A stretch of DNA of 64,000 nt. Source: Adineta ricciae (Eukaryota; Rotifera; Eurotatoria; Adinetida; Adinetidae). This document shows, one piece after another, positions 34,217-45,639 of the stretch. Below the pieces are notes generated by a model. The model was not told the DNA's origin and ran no database searches. It saw only the letters and a list, made by a program, of their open reading frames with translations. The translations under genes and the position numbers were made by a program. The stretch covers positions 56,783 through 120,782 of the forward strand of contig CAJNOJ010000286.1 in assembly GCA_905250025.1 (NCBI GenBank), written 5' to 3'. Position 1 is the stretch's first letter, and each line of letters starts with the position of its first letter.

Positions 34217-37200
34217 TTCCTTATTTAAGCTTTGATTGTCAATACATATCAAAAGATGAAACTACTTTATCTGATTTTTATAACATTGATAAAAATAGTA
34301 TACCCGCTGTATTGTGATAAATTGCAAGAAAAGATAGATAGCTAGTTAGTCTTTCATGATAATGTGTTTATGGAATTGTACACTGCAATCATATTGCCAT
34401 CGAGTGACATGACCTAAAAAGAAATTAAAATCCATATAAATGTTTCACAGTAGCTATCAGTACAAAGAGCAAACTAACCATTGCATAGTTGACTACTATA
34501 TTGTTTATATGCAAATCTATGACAAAGCATTAGGAAAATACTATTAATACAAGATGGAACACTTCAGATACACCTCCCATCACACGAAGCTGGATATGTA
34601 CTAAATTGTGTTATAAAAATGTTTTCACACTGCATTTCAGCGAGCATGGATTACCGAAGGAGAGCATGCTTTGTACATTTTGTTACAAAGATTCAAGTAA
34701 ACATATAATAAAAGATCTAAATCCGATTCTCATTATGATTAATTCTCGAGTGATCGTTCTAATACAAATTTTCGCGCTGATTCGATAAAATTATACAATC
34801 TTGGATCCCATTGGGTTTGACTTGGTTTCAAACGTACATCCACGCTCATCCGTTGTGTCCCATCACGTTTATACCACTTTCTCGTGAAACAAAACTATTT
34901 CAAAACTTACACATTTCACCCGCCCACCCTAATTCTACTTTTATAATAAATGCTTTTGTATTAACCGTAGGTAACAATTAGTCAAAATATGTACTGAATA
35001 GTATCGCAAGGTAATTATTTAGAGCAGTAAATATCCAGTATTAATATACTGACGGCAAATTTATCTTTCGATGAGAAGATGTAGACTGCGCGAGCTGCTT
35101 CCTATACAATTCGAAGTATTCGGTTTATACACATAACTATCCATATCAAAGCTGTACGGTGGAAACTAACTAGATCCGTTAAAATTTCTGTGTATTCCTG
35201 TTCCGTCGAGAACATCCAAAGTCCGACGTCTCAGATCTTGCACGTTTATCCAAGCTTATTAGTTGATCTGTATTTTTTTAAATAGTCAAACTAGAATAAA
35301 AGGATTTCTATTCCGTGTGAGGACTTTTCGATGCTTTTTTGACAGTTCACTGATTTCGACACGCATTCAGTGGTACAAAGCTGCATTTTTTGCATTAATT
35401 CCAAACTAGTATAAAACATTAAATAGTAAACCAAAGTCCATAGCTTGTCACGAGTAAACGTTCTTCAGTGCAATGCCAACATGATCCAGTGATCATCATT
35501 TTCCAACGCTTGCAGTTCGAATTTACTAAAAGCCTCTTAAATGTCTCGAAAAAAGCCGAAATGATTAAGACGAGACGTTCACAATCATTGCAAACAGTAG
35601 AAAATCTCTCCAAATCAAAAAATAACCTATAATAAGTTGTTTTTACTTTACAGAAATTCACATAATATTTATCTGAATTCGATTCGAAATCGTACTCCGG
35701 TCATAAAGCAACAAATGAAATTCAGTCTAAATCCACCCTGTTAGGTAGAAACCCATGAATTGAATAGAAATGTCAGAAATTAGATTTAGATTTCGAATAT
35801 GTCGAATGATCATTTACTGTTTCGTTCTGCAGCACCCAGTAGTATAGATAGGGGTGTTTTACTGAGAAATCTAATCGAAATGCACGGAAATATCCGTTCG
35901 CATCTGATGGACTGAACAGTATTTGAGCATGTTAAATGTAGCTGAGAGCTGGAAAGTCGGTGTAATGATGTTTAAGATACAGTTGAGATTTATTCTAGAT
36001 ACTTTTCGTTCATTCTATCAGAGGAAGAGACGTTGAATTCATTGTTTGGGTTATGAAACCAGATCGGTAGATAGAATTTGATCGTGTGCACAGAATCTCC
36101 TAGAGAAATTTATTAACATTATATTTGATTTCTGAGTATTTCCTGGTGGGATATTGAACAGTCCCGATTTTTACGGCGGCTGGATTGCAAAGTCTTTGAG
36201 AGGTTCTGGTACAGGTAGAATCTAGTGCGACGATGTGGGAAAATACCACGGGTCTGGCGGGATCCATTTACCGAAATCATTGACCTGGGCAGTTAAAATA
36301 TAAATCGATGCGTAGTCGTAGCTGATGATCATGGCAGAAAAATCTCTGACTCACGTCAGCGACAATTGTCAAGGAAATTTTCGCAATACCTGGATTTATC
36401 TCACACAATATACCAGTGCCAAACAAGGAGTAATCAATAAACTTCAATGAATTTTCTGATTTTTTTTTCTTAGCTCAGACAGGAAGGAAAAAGCTTCAAT
36501 CATTTTTTCTGATTTTTTTTCTTAGCTCAGACAGGAAAGAAACAAGATGCGACGAACGCACATTCCTTTATGGCGAAAATTTGTTTCCGAGTAAAAAATT
36601 TGGAAAGAACATATTTAAATGCGGCCGTTCTTTCTAGAGAAATGCTTTATGTTAAAAAAAATTCTTTTTTATTACGTATGCAGACGTTTATTTGTGCCTA
36701 AAACGTTATGGCACTATTTACATTGTTGCATGGAAAAGAAACGGAAAAAGATTGCTTCAACGTTTCCGGTACATTAATAGTTTTTTTTTCCTTTTTTAAC
36801 AGCATCGGTCGCATTTCATGAGTTCGCTGTGTAGTATAATCAAAATTTTTTCTAATCAACTTTGATGTCCCTTTTGCTTCACACGCAGTCGTACTATACA
36901 TCGAAGATGATCAATATCTGACGATTACTCTGATTCTCTCACTCAGCCTTCTGGTTGTAAGAAATACATTTCTGAATTCTTAAAGAACTCGCTATTAATA
37001 GCAGACTGCTGAGATCTTTCTGAAAAATCTTGAGGGTTCTGAAGTATTATTACTACACTACTGTTTTTGTGCCCTTATCAGTGTCAAGATTTTAGAACCT
37101 TCTCTAAATTTGAAAGAATTTCCTCGCCTACGATGTGAAATATAAATATACTATTATTGTAAGTCTAGTTGTTGATTGATAAAATTTTAGTACACCTAAA

Positions 37201-37524
37201 GAATAGTATTTATATATCTTTCGAAGGATAGATTTATGCATACAAACTAAATTTTTGAATTTTTGCGATGCGATTAAGACCCTAAGATGAACACTTTCGT
37301 GTGTCGTAGTTTATCGCGGTTTTGATCGAAAAAACTTTCTGACAGTGAATTTTCAATTTTACTCCGTAGGACCGTAGATGTGTAGGTAAAACTTTTGAAA
37401 AATATACACTTACAAAATCTGGGTTAAATATATATTGTATGGTATATATATCAGTCAACAGAAGCTAAACGAGATCTACCCAGTACACCTTCTCAGGTAA
37501 ATCTTATTTAGAAAAGGTCGAATT
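34217..37524. other. Long gene-less stretch, copy B2
   Basis: Parallel to 25194-28891 with several deletions and a local duplication of a roughly 55-bp segment near 36445-36535 (TTTTTTTCTTAGCTCAGACA occurs twice). No supported gene. Confidence 0.5.
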
Positions 37525-37638
37525 CGTGGTCCACTTCATCTACAGAATAAATGTCTATGATATTTTCATATAAAAAAAGCAGCTCATTCATACTGAGTCG
37601 GTCTTTAATCGAAATTATCAAAACTCTTCGTAACTGCG
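37525..37638. repeat. 114-bp segment matching two contig ends
   Basis: The continuous-contig version of the sequence found at 28892-29005 and 56936-57049. It shows where those two contig ends belong relative to each other. Confidence 0.85.
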
Positions 37639-39369
37639 TGATTTATACAGTACATATCTTATAGTTCTCTTCAGTTGAATCATTGACACTATTTGGAACT
37701 CTTATAAGTATCATTTTTCGAGCAACTTTCAAAAGAAACGCCTAGTCCTTCATCGATCTTCCGAAGTGGTGATACTCCATTTATTTGATTACTAAAATAA
37801 ACGAGATAAAAAATTTTATTTTATGATTACTCATGAAAAGAGCATTCATCATAGTGTTTCATATGTTTAGAATAGTATTTGTGTAATCGATGTCTCTGTG
37901 AGTAATAAGATGGAATTGTACTAATAGACATACCTTTTTGCGATGTATATTTCGCTCAAATCGTATCGAAAGACCTGACGTACCCCGGCAAACAACACGA
38001 TCATGATATTAAGCTCTTACTACTCCTTCTTATTTCTTGACTTACAACTATCACAACGTACAAAATACTAATTTTTTTGTGTAAGCTTCATAAACTACTG
38101 TCTTTGCACACATTACACTCAGGAATAGCATTCAACCCACCACCTTCTACAAAAGATTTTCTAAACGAAGCAGAAAAACATCTCTTTTGGAAAAATAAAG
38201 AAAAAATAACCTTAGGTTTGAGTTCTTTGAAATCAGTTAGCCTTCGCCCAACTCTTAGTATACGTATTAATAAGCCATGTATGATTAATAGTTAATTAAT
38301 ATAAACTAACCTCAGATTCGAACTCGTCGACCTCCATTGCTCTACTGGTAGTGGATCCTGATGAGTATGGATATATTTGATTCATTCCCGAAATACTGAT
38401 ATCTGATTAGATACGATAGACAGGCAAATTTTAAGCTGTTCGATCCTTTCTTTCAGGAAAGGGAATAAACAGAAAGACATATTAGGCAGCGACAGCAATA
38501 TATCGTTTATACCCATGTAAACACGAAGCGGAAGGTAAGCGCGTCTAAACGCAACTAAAACTGATATCCAACACGGCTGGATACATTTTTGTGAAACATA
38601 GTAGCTCCCGGTTGCGCTGAAAAAGATTATTGGTAAGCGTTCAAATGCACCTGAAAACATTTGAAATGTGTTCTATAGTGCAAGTTATGCATAAAGTGCG
38701 TTTGTTTTAGTAGTCTATACTGATTTGTTTCCACAAATTACCGATAGTTTGTTCTTTTGGGTATAAGCAGGGACAGTTTTATTCGAGTAATGACATTCAA
38801 CTGTAAGATACTCTTTCAGCATGAGTGTAATCAGATGGAAATCATTCTTTACACATGCTTACAAATAGTCTCAATGAACAGTTTATACTTGATCTTGAAA
38901 TAAAACCTCTTAAGCCAGTTGATAAATATTGCTTTTATGACTTATTCGAACTTCACTTGACGTCTATCGTTGTAAAGTATATCTTAAAGATGAATAGAGA
39001 AAGAAAAAGAAATACAACTTCATTTGAAGTCGTATGAGACTATTGGAGAGAAGTACGACGATGAGTTTTATTTTCTTCGAAGTTATAAAAAATGGATATT
39101 GTTAGTTTCACGTGTATAAGTTCAGATGTACAGTTAAGCATATATCCTTTTCAATAAGGATGAGATTTGTGCTCAAACTACTTATGAGCAGAACGATCTT
39201 GAATAGAACCGTTTTCTATTAACTCTATTTTTTTGTGGTGCGTGTAAGGGTTCGAGAGACAACCATATTAAATGAGCGACTAATGCCAGAAGGAAGGATT
39301 ATGCAATATTTTTTTTACCATTGATGATCCTTGATGAGAACGATCTGAAGTCAATTTTCGCGCGTAATA
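37639..39369. other. Gene-less stretch, copy C1
   Basis: Homologous to 57050-58823. A weak open frame at 38077-38295 (TTG start) is present in both copies but differs at many residues, so it is probably not a gene. A repeat relic lies at about 38300-38480. Confidence 0.5.
38300..38480 (-). repeat. Dispersed repeat relic, possible tRNA-derived
   Basis: Read on the minus strand it starts with CCCTTTCCTGAAAGAAAGG and later contains GAGTTCGAATCTGAGG, close to an RNA polymerase III B box, preceded by GTAGAGCAATGGAGG. The copy-C2 counterpart lies near 57790-57920. A related sequence occurs in plus orientation inside the insertion at 43342-44332. Tentative SINE-like call. Confidence 0.35.
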
Positions 39370-41226
39370 CTCACGAAAAAATTTTGAAATAGATACCGTT
39401 GATCGCCGCGGTTTTTTCATAATGGCTGCGGTTATATCGTTGAAGGTCGCTGTGTCGAAAAGAAACCGCGGTTAACAGCGGTGTGGTGCAGCGCAACATA
39501 AATATATTGCGGTATGTTGAAAACAAACCGCGACGTGATCACTGTTCAAGACCGCGGTTTCGAAAATGCGCAGTGAAATGTAGATTAGCAGCGGTATTTG
39601 AGAGGCGCCATCTGCCACAAGTTTATATTCTGCGATCTCCAAATTTTCCCTAAGGATATCGGTGTCCAGAATACTTTAGTTCTTGTTTTTAATTAGACTT
39701 TTCATCTATTTTTTGTTATGAGAATGTATCGCAACAACTTCGATACTTTAAATCACGGTACGATAAAGAGGAATTCAAACTCAAATCGATTTATCTCTCT
39801 TTTACTTGATAAACGGCATGATTTATTAGAAAAGTTAACGAGAGAATATAAACGCACTTGTTTTTTATCAACCTATAATAAACTCAGCATCCTCTCTATT
39901 ATTATCTGTCTTGAAATGTACCTTGAAGATATTCAAACAATGAGTACTTTTTTACAGATAAGCTCATCCATGTAGATAATATTCATCGTTAGAGGTATAT
40001 AAAGATTTAATAAACGTCAATTTGCTCTCATACATGTATTTCATTAAAAATTTAGTTCTAAAATAGTTTAAAATATTGATAAGATTTCAGTAAAAGACAG
40101 TTATTTATCACAATCCAATGATATCGTTGAAACTCAAACGTAGATTCACTGCAAAAAAATCCGTAGGGAATAATAAACCCTCCAAAAGGATTTATTAAAC
40201 TGATTAATTCGTTGAGATACATTTTGTCTGTTTATTAGCATCATAAATCTTTCGATATAACCTAAACGTTTATCAGATTGCAACGTATAAAATACTTCTT
40301 TTGAGTAGATCACAAGAGACAGTATATCAAAAGATTTATGATGCTAATAAACGAAAAAAACGTATCTTAAAGAGTTGATCAGTTTGATAAATCATTTTGA
40401 AGAGTTTATTATTCACCACAGATTTTTCAGTGCTGAACAGATCTTTCTTGACGGATACATTTGAGATACGTGTACTAAATACTATATGTGTTGTTTTCTC
40501 AAAATATCGATTTACAGATATAGCAGTTATGATCTCTCAACTCGTTAGGCCATTTAACAATGCGCAGTATCACGATCAATCAGCTACACGATTGTAGTAA
40601 ACGAATGTTTTTCTTCTAAGTGTAACTTCATCAAGATAGATTATTCATTTAAACATAACTAAGCATCAATATAGATGATAAATAGGAGTCTTTCAGCTAC
40701 ATAGTGCATAGTTTATCGTCATTTGAGCATCTAGAGAAGTTAGAAAAATTGTGAAATCCGTAGAAGTCTTTAGTATTCGTCAGACTCATATAAACCCACT
40801 AGTAAATGAAACGTATCGATCGAAATCAGAAAGTTTCTCGATACAGATAAGAAAGACTATATCACTCAATCTTAGTATGAACATCACCAGATGTTTCAAT
40901 GGAATTAGTGGACTACAATCATAAGGTAAGCTGTTCGAATCTAATTAAAAGAATAAGAATAAAAAATAGGAAGATCTAATGAGCTGACCGAGGCGTGAAA
41001 TGACCATGTGAAGATAGTAGATGATAATGAGATAGATGGCAGAGATGATATACCACCATGATGGTGAATTACTTTTTTTTCGAAAAACCATTAATACCCG
41101 CGGTTTCGGCCGGTGTGAGAAAACCTAATAAAAGGTCTGACTTTCGCGGTTCAATTAAACCGCTGACACCAACGCCCTCTCGCACCGTGATCTACCGCGG
41201 TTTTGATCGAAAAAGATTTTCGTGGG
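39370..41226. mobile_element. 1857-bp TA-flanked DNA transposon, present only in copy C1
   Basis: Termini are imperfect inverted repeats (CTCACGAAAAAATTTT against CCCACGAAAATCTTTT, 13 of 16). TA lies on both sides (39368-39369 and 41227-41228). Copy C2 has the uninterrupted site with a single TA at 58822-58823. Clusters of CCGCGGTTT-type words in both orientations lie within about 200 bp of each end (near 39407, 39463, 39528, 39551, 41100, 41138 and 41195), as expected of subterminal transposase-binding sites. No transposase is recognised; the open frame at 39718-39975 has no known motif. It looks like a non-autonomous element. A smaller hairpin element is nested at 40147-40432. Confidence 0.8.
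40147..40432. mobile_element. Nested CACTG-ended hairpin MITE
   Basis: A 286-bp near-palindrome. Left arm begins CACTGCAAAAAAATC and the right end, reversed, begins CACTGAAAAATCTGTGG. The arms pair for about 110 bases (for example TTTATTAGCATCATAAATCT in both). No clear target duplication is seen. A similar CACTGAAAAAAA start occurs at 56645. Confidence 0.7.
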
Positions 41227-41551
41227 TAGTTCAACATCTTTATAAATAGTGTAGAGTAGAATCGTTTTATTTTTTCTGTATGGCTTATGAGTAAACAAAT
41301 GAAACTTTAAAAGGTTCTTAATCTATGCTAAAACCTAAACTAGTTCGGCATAACACGGTTTTGTTTCACAGACTACCACATAAAGAAAAGTATTAGGCAC
41401 TTGATGCAGAGCGCTCCATCCTACGTCATCATTAGCGAAATCGTTGGAATATTTATATCGCATATAGTTCTTGTCATTTCAGACCACACTACCCCGAAAG
41501 TGATCAATAATAATATTTTTACACTTGTTCCCAAACGAAATAAGATGCATA

Positions 41552-43126
41552 ATGATTTTCTACAGTCGATTCCATCTGGTCTCAAAATTAAGACTTGTCG
41601 TCGGCCTATTTCTATGCAGTATTCTTATAAATTTCTATCAGTTTATATATCATTCACCTAGCTGTTCTAATTTATGCCCATATAAATCAATTCTCAGCCA
41701 GAATCAGCTAGCATTTGACAAGTTCCATATTGTACCGCACTATGCTGATTTTATCTGTCCGCAAAACTTTCGAAATCTGGCTGATTGGGTTTATGGTTGG
41801 CCTGAAGGGGTATTCGAGGAAGAGCTAGACATTACTACTGACAAAGGGTATCGTATTGGTTCGTGTTTGGTATCAGGTAGTATAATTTATGTCAAATCTG
41901 ATTATTTGGAGAAATTCTTCAGCAAAGTCTACCCGTATTTGAACAGTCGATTTGTACTTATCACAGGACAAAGTGATGTATCTCCGCCTGATCGATATCT
42001 AGCCTACCTAGACATGCATGATTCAAAAATTATTCATTGGTTTGGTCAGAACGTCGAAACATATGCGTCAGAAAATGGCAAATTTACACCAATTCCTATC
42101 GGTAATATAAATGCACCACAGAACAGGAATCTGTCTTACTTTCAGAATAAAACATATGGAGATACACGAGCAGAAAGGTGACGCATTCTTGTAAAACAGA
42201 TCTGAATGAGATCATTATAGACCATATTTAGCAATCTACGTATTCCTGGAAAAGTTATGTAATAAGGATGAATGAGAACGTGTGGTTCCGCATACTGGAA
42301 GAGTCATAGCATATAACTGGTTGTATTAAGTCGTATAATTGATGAATAAAGAGCGTCAGTAGCGTTTTGTTTTAGTTCAGAATAAGTAATCAATAAATGT
42401 ATTCGTAACTACATAGTAACCTATAATGTTTATTGTATTGTAGGGATCAACTGTTATGAGATGGGCAGAGCTCTTCAACGTGTTCGTCGGCAGAAGTCCA
42501 CTTCTGCCTTGTTATTCTTGTCGAATAGCACAGATCCGAACGAATACTACTCGTCTTCTCTTTTTTTCTCACAACAAAGTGCAACTCAACATATCACAAC
42601 TCAACTGTTGCTAGTAAATTTTCAACGGCAGACCGATCCAACTGGAACTCGTACACATGTTTGGAAAACTTTTTGCGACCGCAATACTACATCTAATTTT
42701 GTTAAATGTATCGATAAACCACAAGGAGTTGATAGTTCTGCATTACCGACTATATACGCTCGGAATCGACAATATCCATTCTGGCTTTCTCCTCGTGGTA
42801 ACGGAATAGACTGTCATCGCACCTGGGAAGCACTTTATTTAGATGTTATTCCAATCGTATGGAATTCCACATTGAATTCTCTGTATACTGATTTACCTAT
42901 CATAGTTGTCAACGACCATAGTGAGATTACCGAACATTTCCTCCTTACCAAGTTAACAGAAATACTTGTTAAAAAAAGAAGCAAGCGACCTGTTTATCGA
43001 TACGAAAAGCTGGCATTTGGCTATTGGCGACGTCTCATCTTAAGTAAATCTAGATATTCAATAACAACAATAAAACGAGAAAATCAATGTTGGCGTGCTA
43101 AAAGTACTAGCAAAAGACACGACTAA
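41552..43126 (+). CDS. Type II membrane glycosyltransferase-like (GT47/exostosin-like), copy C1
   Basis: Two exons, 41552-42101 and 42444-43126, with a 342-bp intron (donor G|GTAATATAA, acceptor TTGTATTGTAG), give 410 residues. A short cytoplasmic tail and a signal-anchor helix at about residues 12-33 (LRLVVGLFLCSILINFYQFI) suggest a Golgi lumenal enzyme. The lumenal part contains ADFICPQNFRNLADWVYGWP and FVLITGQSDVSPPD. Across the splice it reads IPIG|INCYEMGRAL. Near the C-terminus is SPRGNGIDCHRTWEAL followed by VIPIVW, which resembles the donor-binding end of exostosin/GT47-type transferases. The acceptor sugar is unknown. An in-frame start before 41552 is only a TTG; a conserved overlapping frame from ATG 41404 is in another phase and may be a uORF. 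The two copies have identical exon lengths, which supports function. Confidence 0.7.
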
Positions 43127-43341
43127 AAGCTCATTTATTAATCACAGTTCGATATTGGGCAAATTGCTTCTTATAGTATGTGTTCGATTTGTGAGACCCT
43201 TAGAAAAATACGTTTTTTTATATAAAACCATCTTATAAAAAATGATTATCAACTATTGGTGTATAGAACTCAGATAATTCTAAATACTGAGAAAGGATTG
43301 TTGCCGAATTCATTGATCTTGCATGAGTGATCACTTATTCC
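43127..43341. other. 3' flank of glycosyltransferase gene, copy C1
   Basis: Homologous to 60720-60950. No further gene is seen. Confidence 0.5.
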
Positions 43342-44332
43342 CTTTTCTGAAAGAAAGGGTTATAGCGACATAAATACGGTCGTGAAAATGCATAAAGATT
43401 GTTTGTTTACATAATCCAATCAGATTGGAGCATATTATAAATCAATGGAATTTATCTATAGTCATCAAAGATTGATGAGGTAACCGAGGTCGAGGATCTC
43501 GAATCCGATGTTAGTTTTTCGAGACTTCAAACAGCTAATTAGTTAATTACCAATTAGGCAATGAAAAAGTTTTTGGTTGTTGAGTAAGAGTCGGCCGAAG
43601 GGTAATCGGAGTCGAAGATATCGAGTCTAGTGTTAGTTTTTCTGTAGAAAAAGTACGAGTTTTTGCAAGGAAGACTTTTTGTAGGCGATAGTGTTTGAAG
43701 CAGCAATATGTAGAACAAAACGAAATAGCTGATTAACGTCCGTCTGCTGGATACTCATACTCATCAGCATATTGATAACATTACAATTATATAAACAGCT
43801 ATATTACACAAACATTAGCTGATGCTAAGCACTCAAAATAATACTTCCTCTAACAAATGTTGTTTTGGACAGTCACAATGGCACAACGTTGGTGATTCTT
43901 TAACAGGGAATGAAAGGAAATGGTTTGATTGAATTTGAAGAGGATTTTAAGCTAAATGAAAGTTCGACATGCAACGGCTAGCCGCGAGCGGTCGACCGGA
44001 GGCAGACCGACGAGCGACCAGGCGTTTGTTTGAGTGGATTAGAAGAGATAAAATAAGTGTAAGTAAATTTATTTTTGATTGTAAATAGTGGGAAGAGAGT
44101 CGATTAGTAAATCCTTCGAAACAGTGTTCCTTTTGCTTACATCTTTGGACAAATGAATTGAAAGCAGTTTGACATGAATAAAGTAGAAAAGGATTAAAAG
44201 AAAAGAATGTGCATAAAAGTGGCTTTAATTCGAAGCAGATTAGAGTGAGATATACGTTAGAGTTTTTATCTGAGTCTTGTAATTCTTTCAGAAAAGGGTC
44301 AGCGAATCCAACAGATGAGCGCTACTTGTTCC
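43342..44332. mobile_element. 991-bp insertion present only in copy C1
   Basis: Copy C2 runs straight from CACTTATTCC to GATGACTACC at 60941-60960. Copy C1 has 991 extra bases between the matching positions. TTCC occurs on both sides and could be a 4-bp target duplication. A perfect 16-bp inverted repeat (CCCTTTTCTGAAAGAA) lies at 43340-43355 and, inverted, at 44283-44298. Inside, two related blocks near 43480-43520 and 43590-43640 share a GTCGA...TCGA...GTTAGTTTTTC pattern. A GC-rich stretch with CGAGCG/CGACC words lies at about 43978-44022. No protein is recognised. It is related to the repeat relic at 38300-38480. Confidence 0.6.
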
Positions 44333-45639
44333 AATGGCTACCAACATCTACCCTCGGGGTCACTTTCAAACGATGTTTTGTTAAGTTCTAGACATTTTCC
44401 AAAAAAAAATTGCCTTTTGACACTGACGCAGACAAATAAATAACCACACAAGCTATTTTTTTATATGATCCCCTTTCAACCGAGGAAATCAAATAGATTG
44501 ATTATAGAAGCTTCTCTCTATTGCAATCTGTTCATACCCAATACATGATGTCGTCATATTTCCTTAACTGTTCAATCTAAACAAAATGATACATGACCCT
44601 TAACACATTGTAAGTCATTGAATTTTTTACCCATGTGCGTAACTCTCAAATGTCATCATTCAATTCCTTCGGCTGTAAGGACGGTCCTATGGAACAAGAT
44701 AGTTTGTCTCCTTGCTTGTTTGTATCTGGGTCCAAGGTCAAAGGTAAAAAAAGCATCTTCTTCTTAAAATCATCCAGCACATTGCAAATTCCTAGTATGG
44801 TGAGGCTAGAGCGAGTGGACAGCTGAAACCATGGGTGGATGTCTGAGTATGGGTGAATGAAATTGGTGATGGGTGGTTCGGCCGCCTGAGTTGATGATTG
44901 TAGTTGGTGTTGTTGTGGGACTCGGACGCAGTTGAAGTGGCTCGGTTGTTCCAACTTGGATTCAACTGTAACTGATCTTAGGAGTAATAAAAAAACGACA
45001 AATAATCATATGTATTACCGTAGCTCAATGCAGTGAACGCCAAACATAGAGATATCAAAAGATGCATTAGCTAAATTCAGATTTTATCAAATGTAATCCT
45101 AATCTATTGAGTTAAACCTGCTAAAATCTATAGGAAATTTGCAAAGACGAATAAATAAAGATTCTGCCAATAATTGATGATTATTATTGGCGTTCGCAGT
45201 AAATTTAAATTAATGTTAAAAACAAGTAACGCTCATCGTGCCGACTCACTTAACCAATCAATTTGTCTCACGGCTAGGACTCGAAAAAAACATCTGTCCT
45301 CCAAAGTCGAGGGTTAGGTGAGTCGGCACGGCGAGCGTTACTTGTTTGATTATTCCAAAAAATCTTTTGTAGGCACTACAAATTCTGTTGTACGTTTGGA
45401 TAGAGCAAGAAATTACATTTTGCACAAATATTCGTATGTATTTCTGATCGATTCAAGATTTTTATGAGGTACTCAGGTATTTTCTTTTTATTTGATTTAA
45501 AACATATTTATATGAATATGTGAACATATTATGAATGATGAATAGAGAAAATTTTTAAAAATGGATATAGAGATGTCTATCTCGAGGATGCGAATGTTAG
45601 TAAGTGAAAGACATTCTTCGCATACACTCTTGTTTGTCA
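44333..45639. other. Gene-less stretch, copy C1
   Basis: Homologous to 60951-62403. No gene is supported; open frames around 44635-44954 are not consistent between copies. It contains the foldback repeat at 45220-45347. Confidence 0.5.
45220..45347. repeat. Short foldback element, copy C1
   Basis: Two 36-base arms (45220-45255 and 45312-45347) are reverse complements with 3 mismatches (AAACAAGTAACGCTC start). The loop is 56 bases. The copy-C2 counterpart is expanded (61822-62110). Confidence 0.8.

Noticed and set aside
38077-38295. 72-codon frame found in both C copies
   Set aside because: No ATG start, and the copies differ at about 11 residues in 72, far more than real genes here.
38354-38395. 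Possible hammerhead ribozyme core (CTGATGAG followed by CGAAAT)
   Set aside because: The bases between the two core boxes do not pair as stem II, and the counterpart at 57830 has CTGATGAC without the second box. Chance match.
44646-44954. 102-codon minus-strand frame in C1
   Set aside because: Not preserved in C2, where small indels and base changes break it; no recognised motif.
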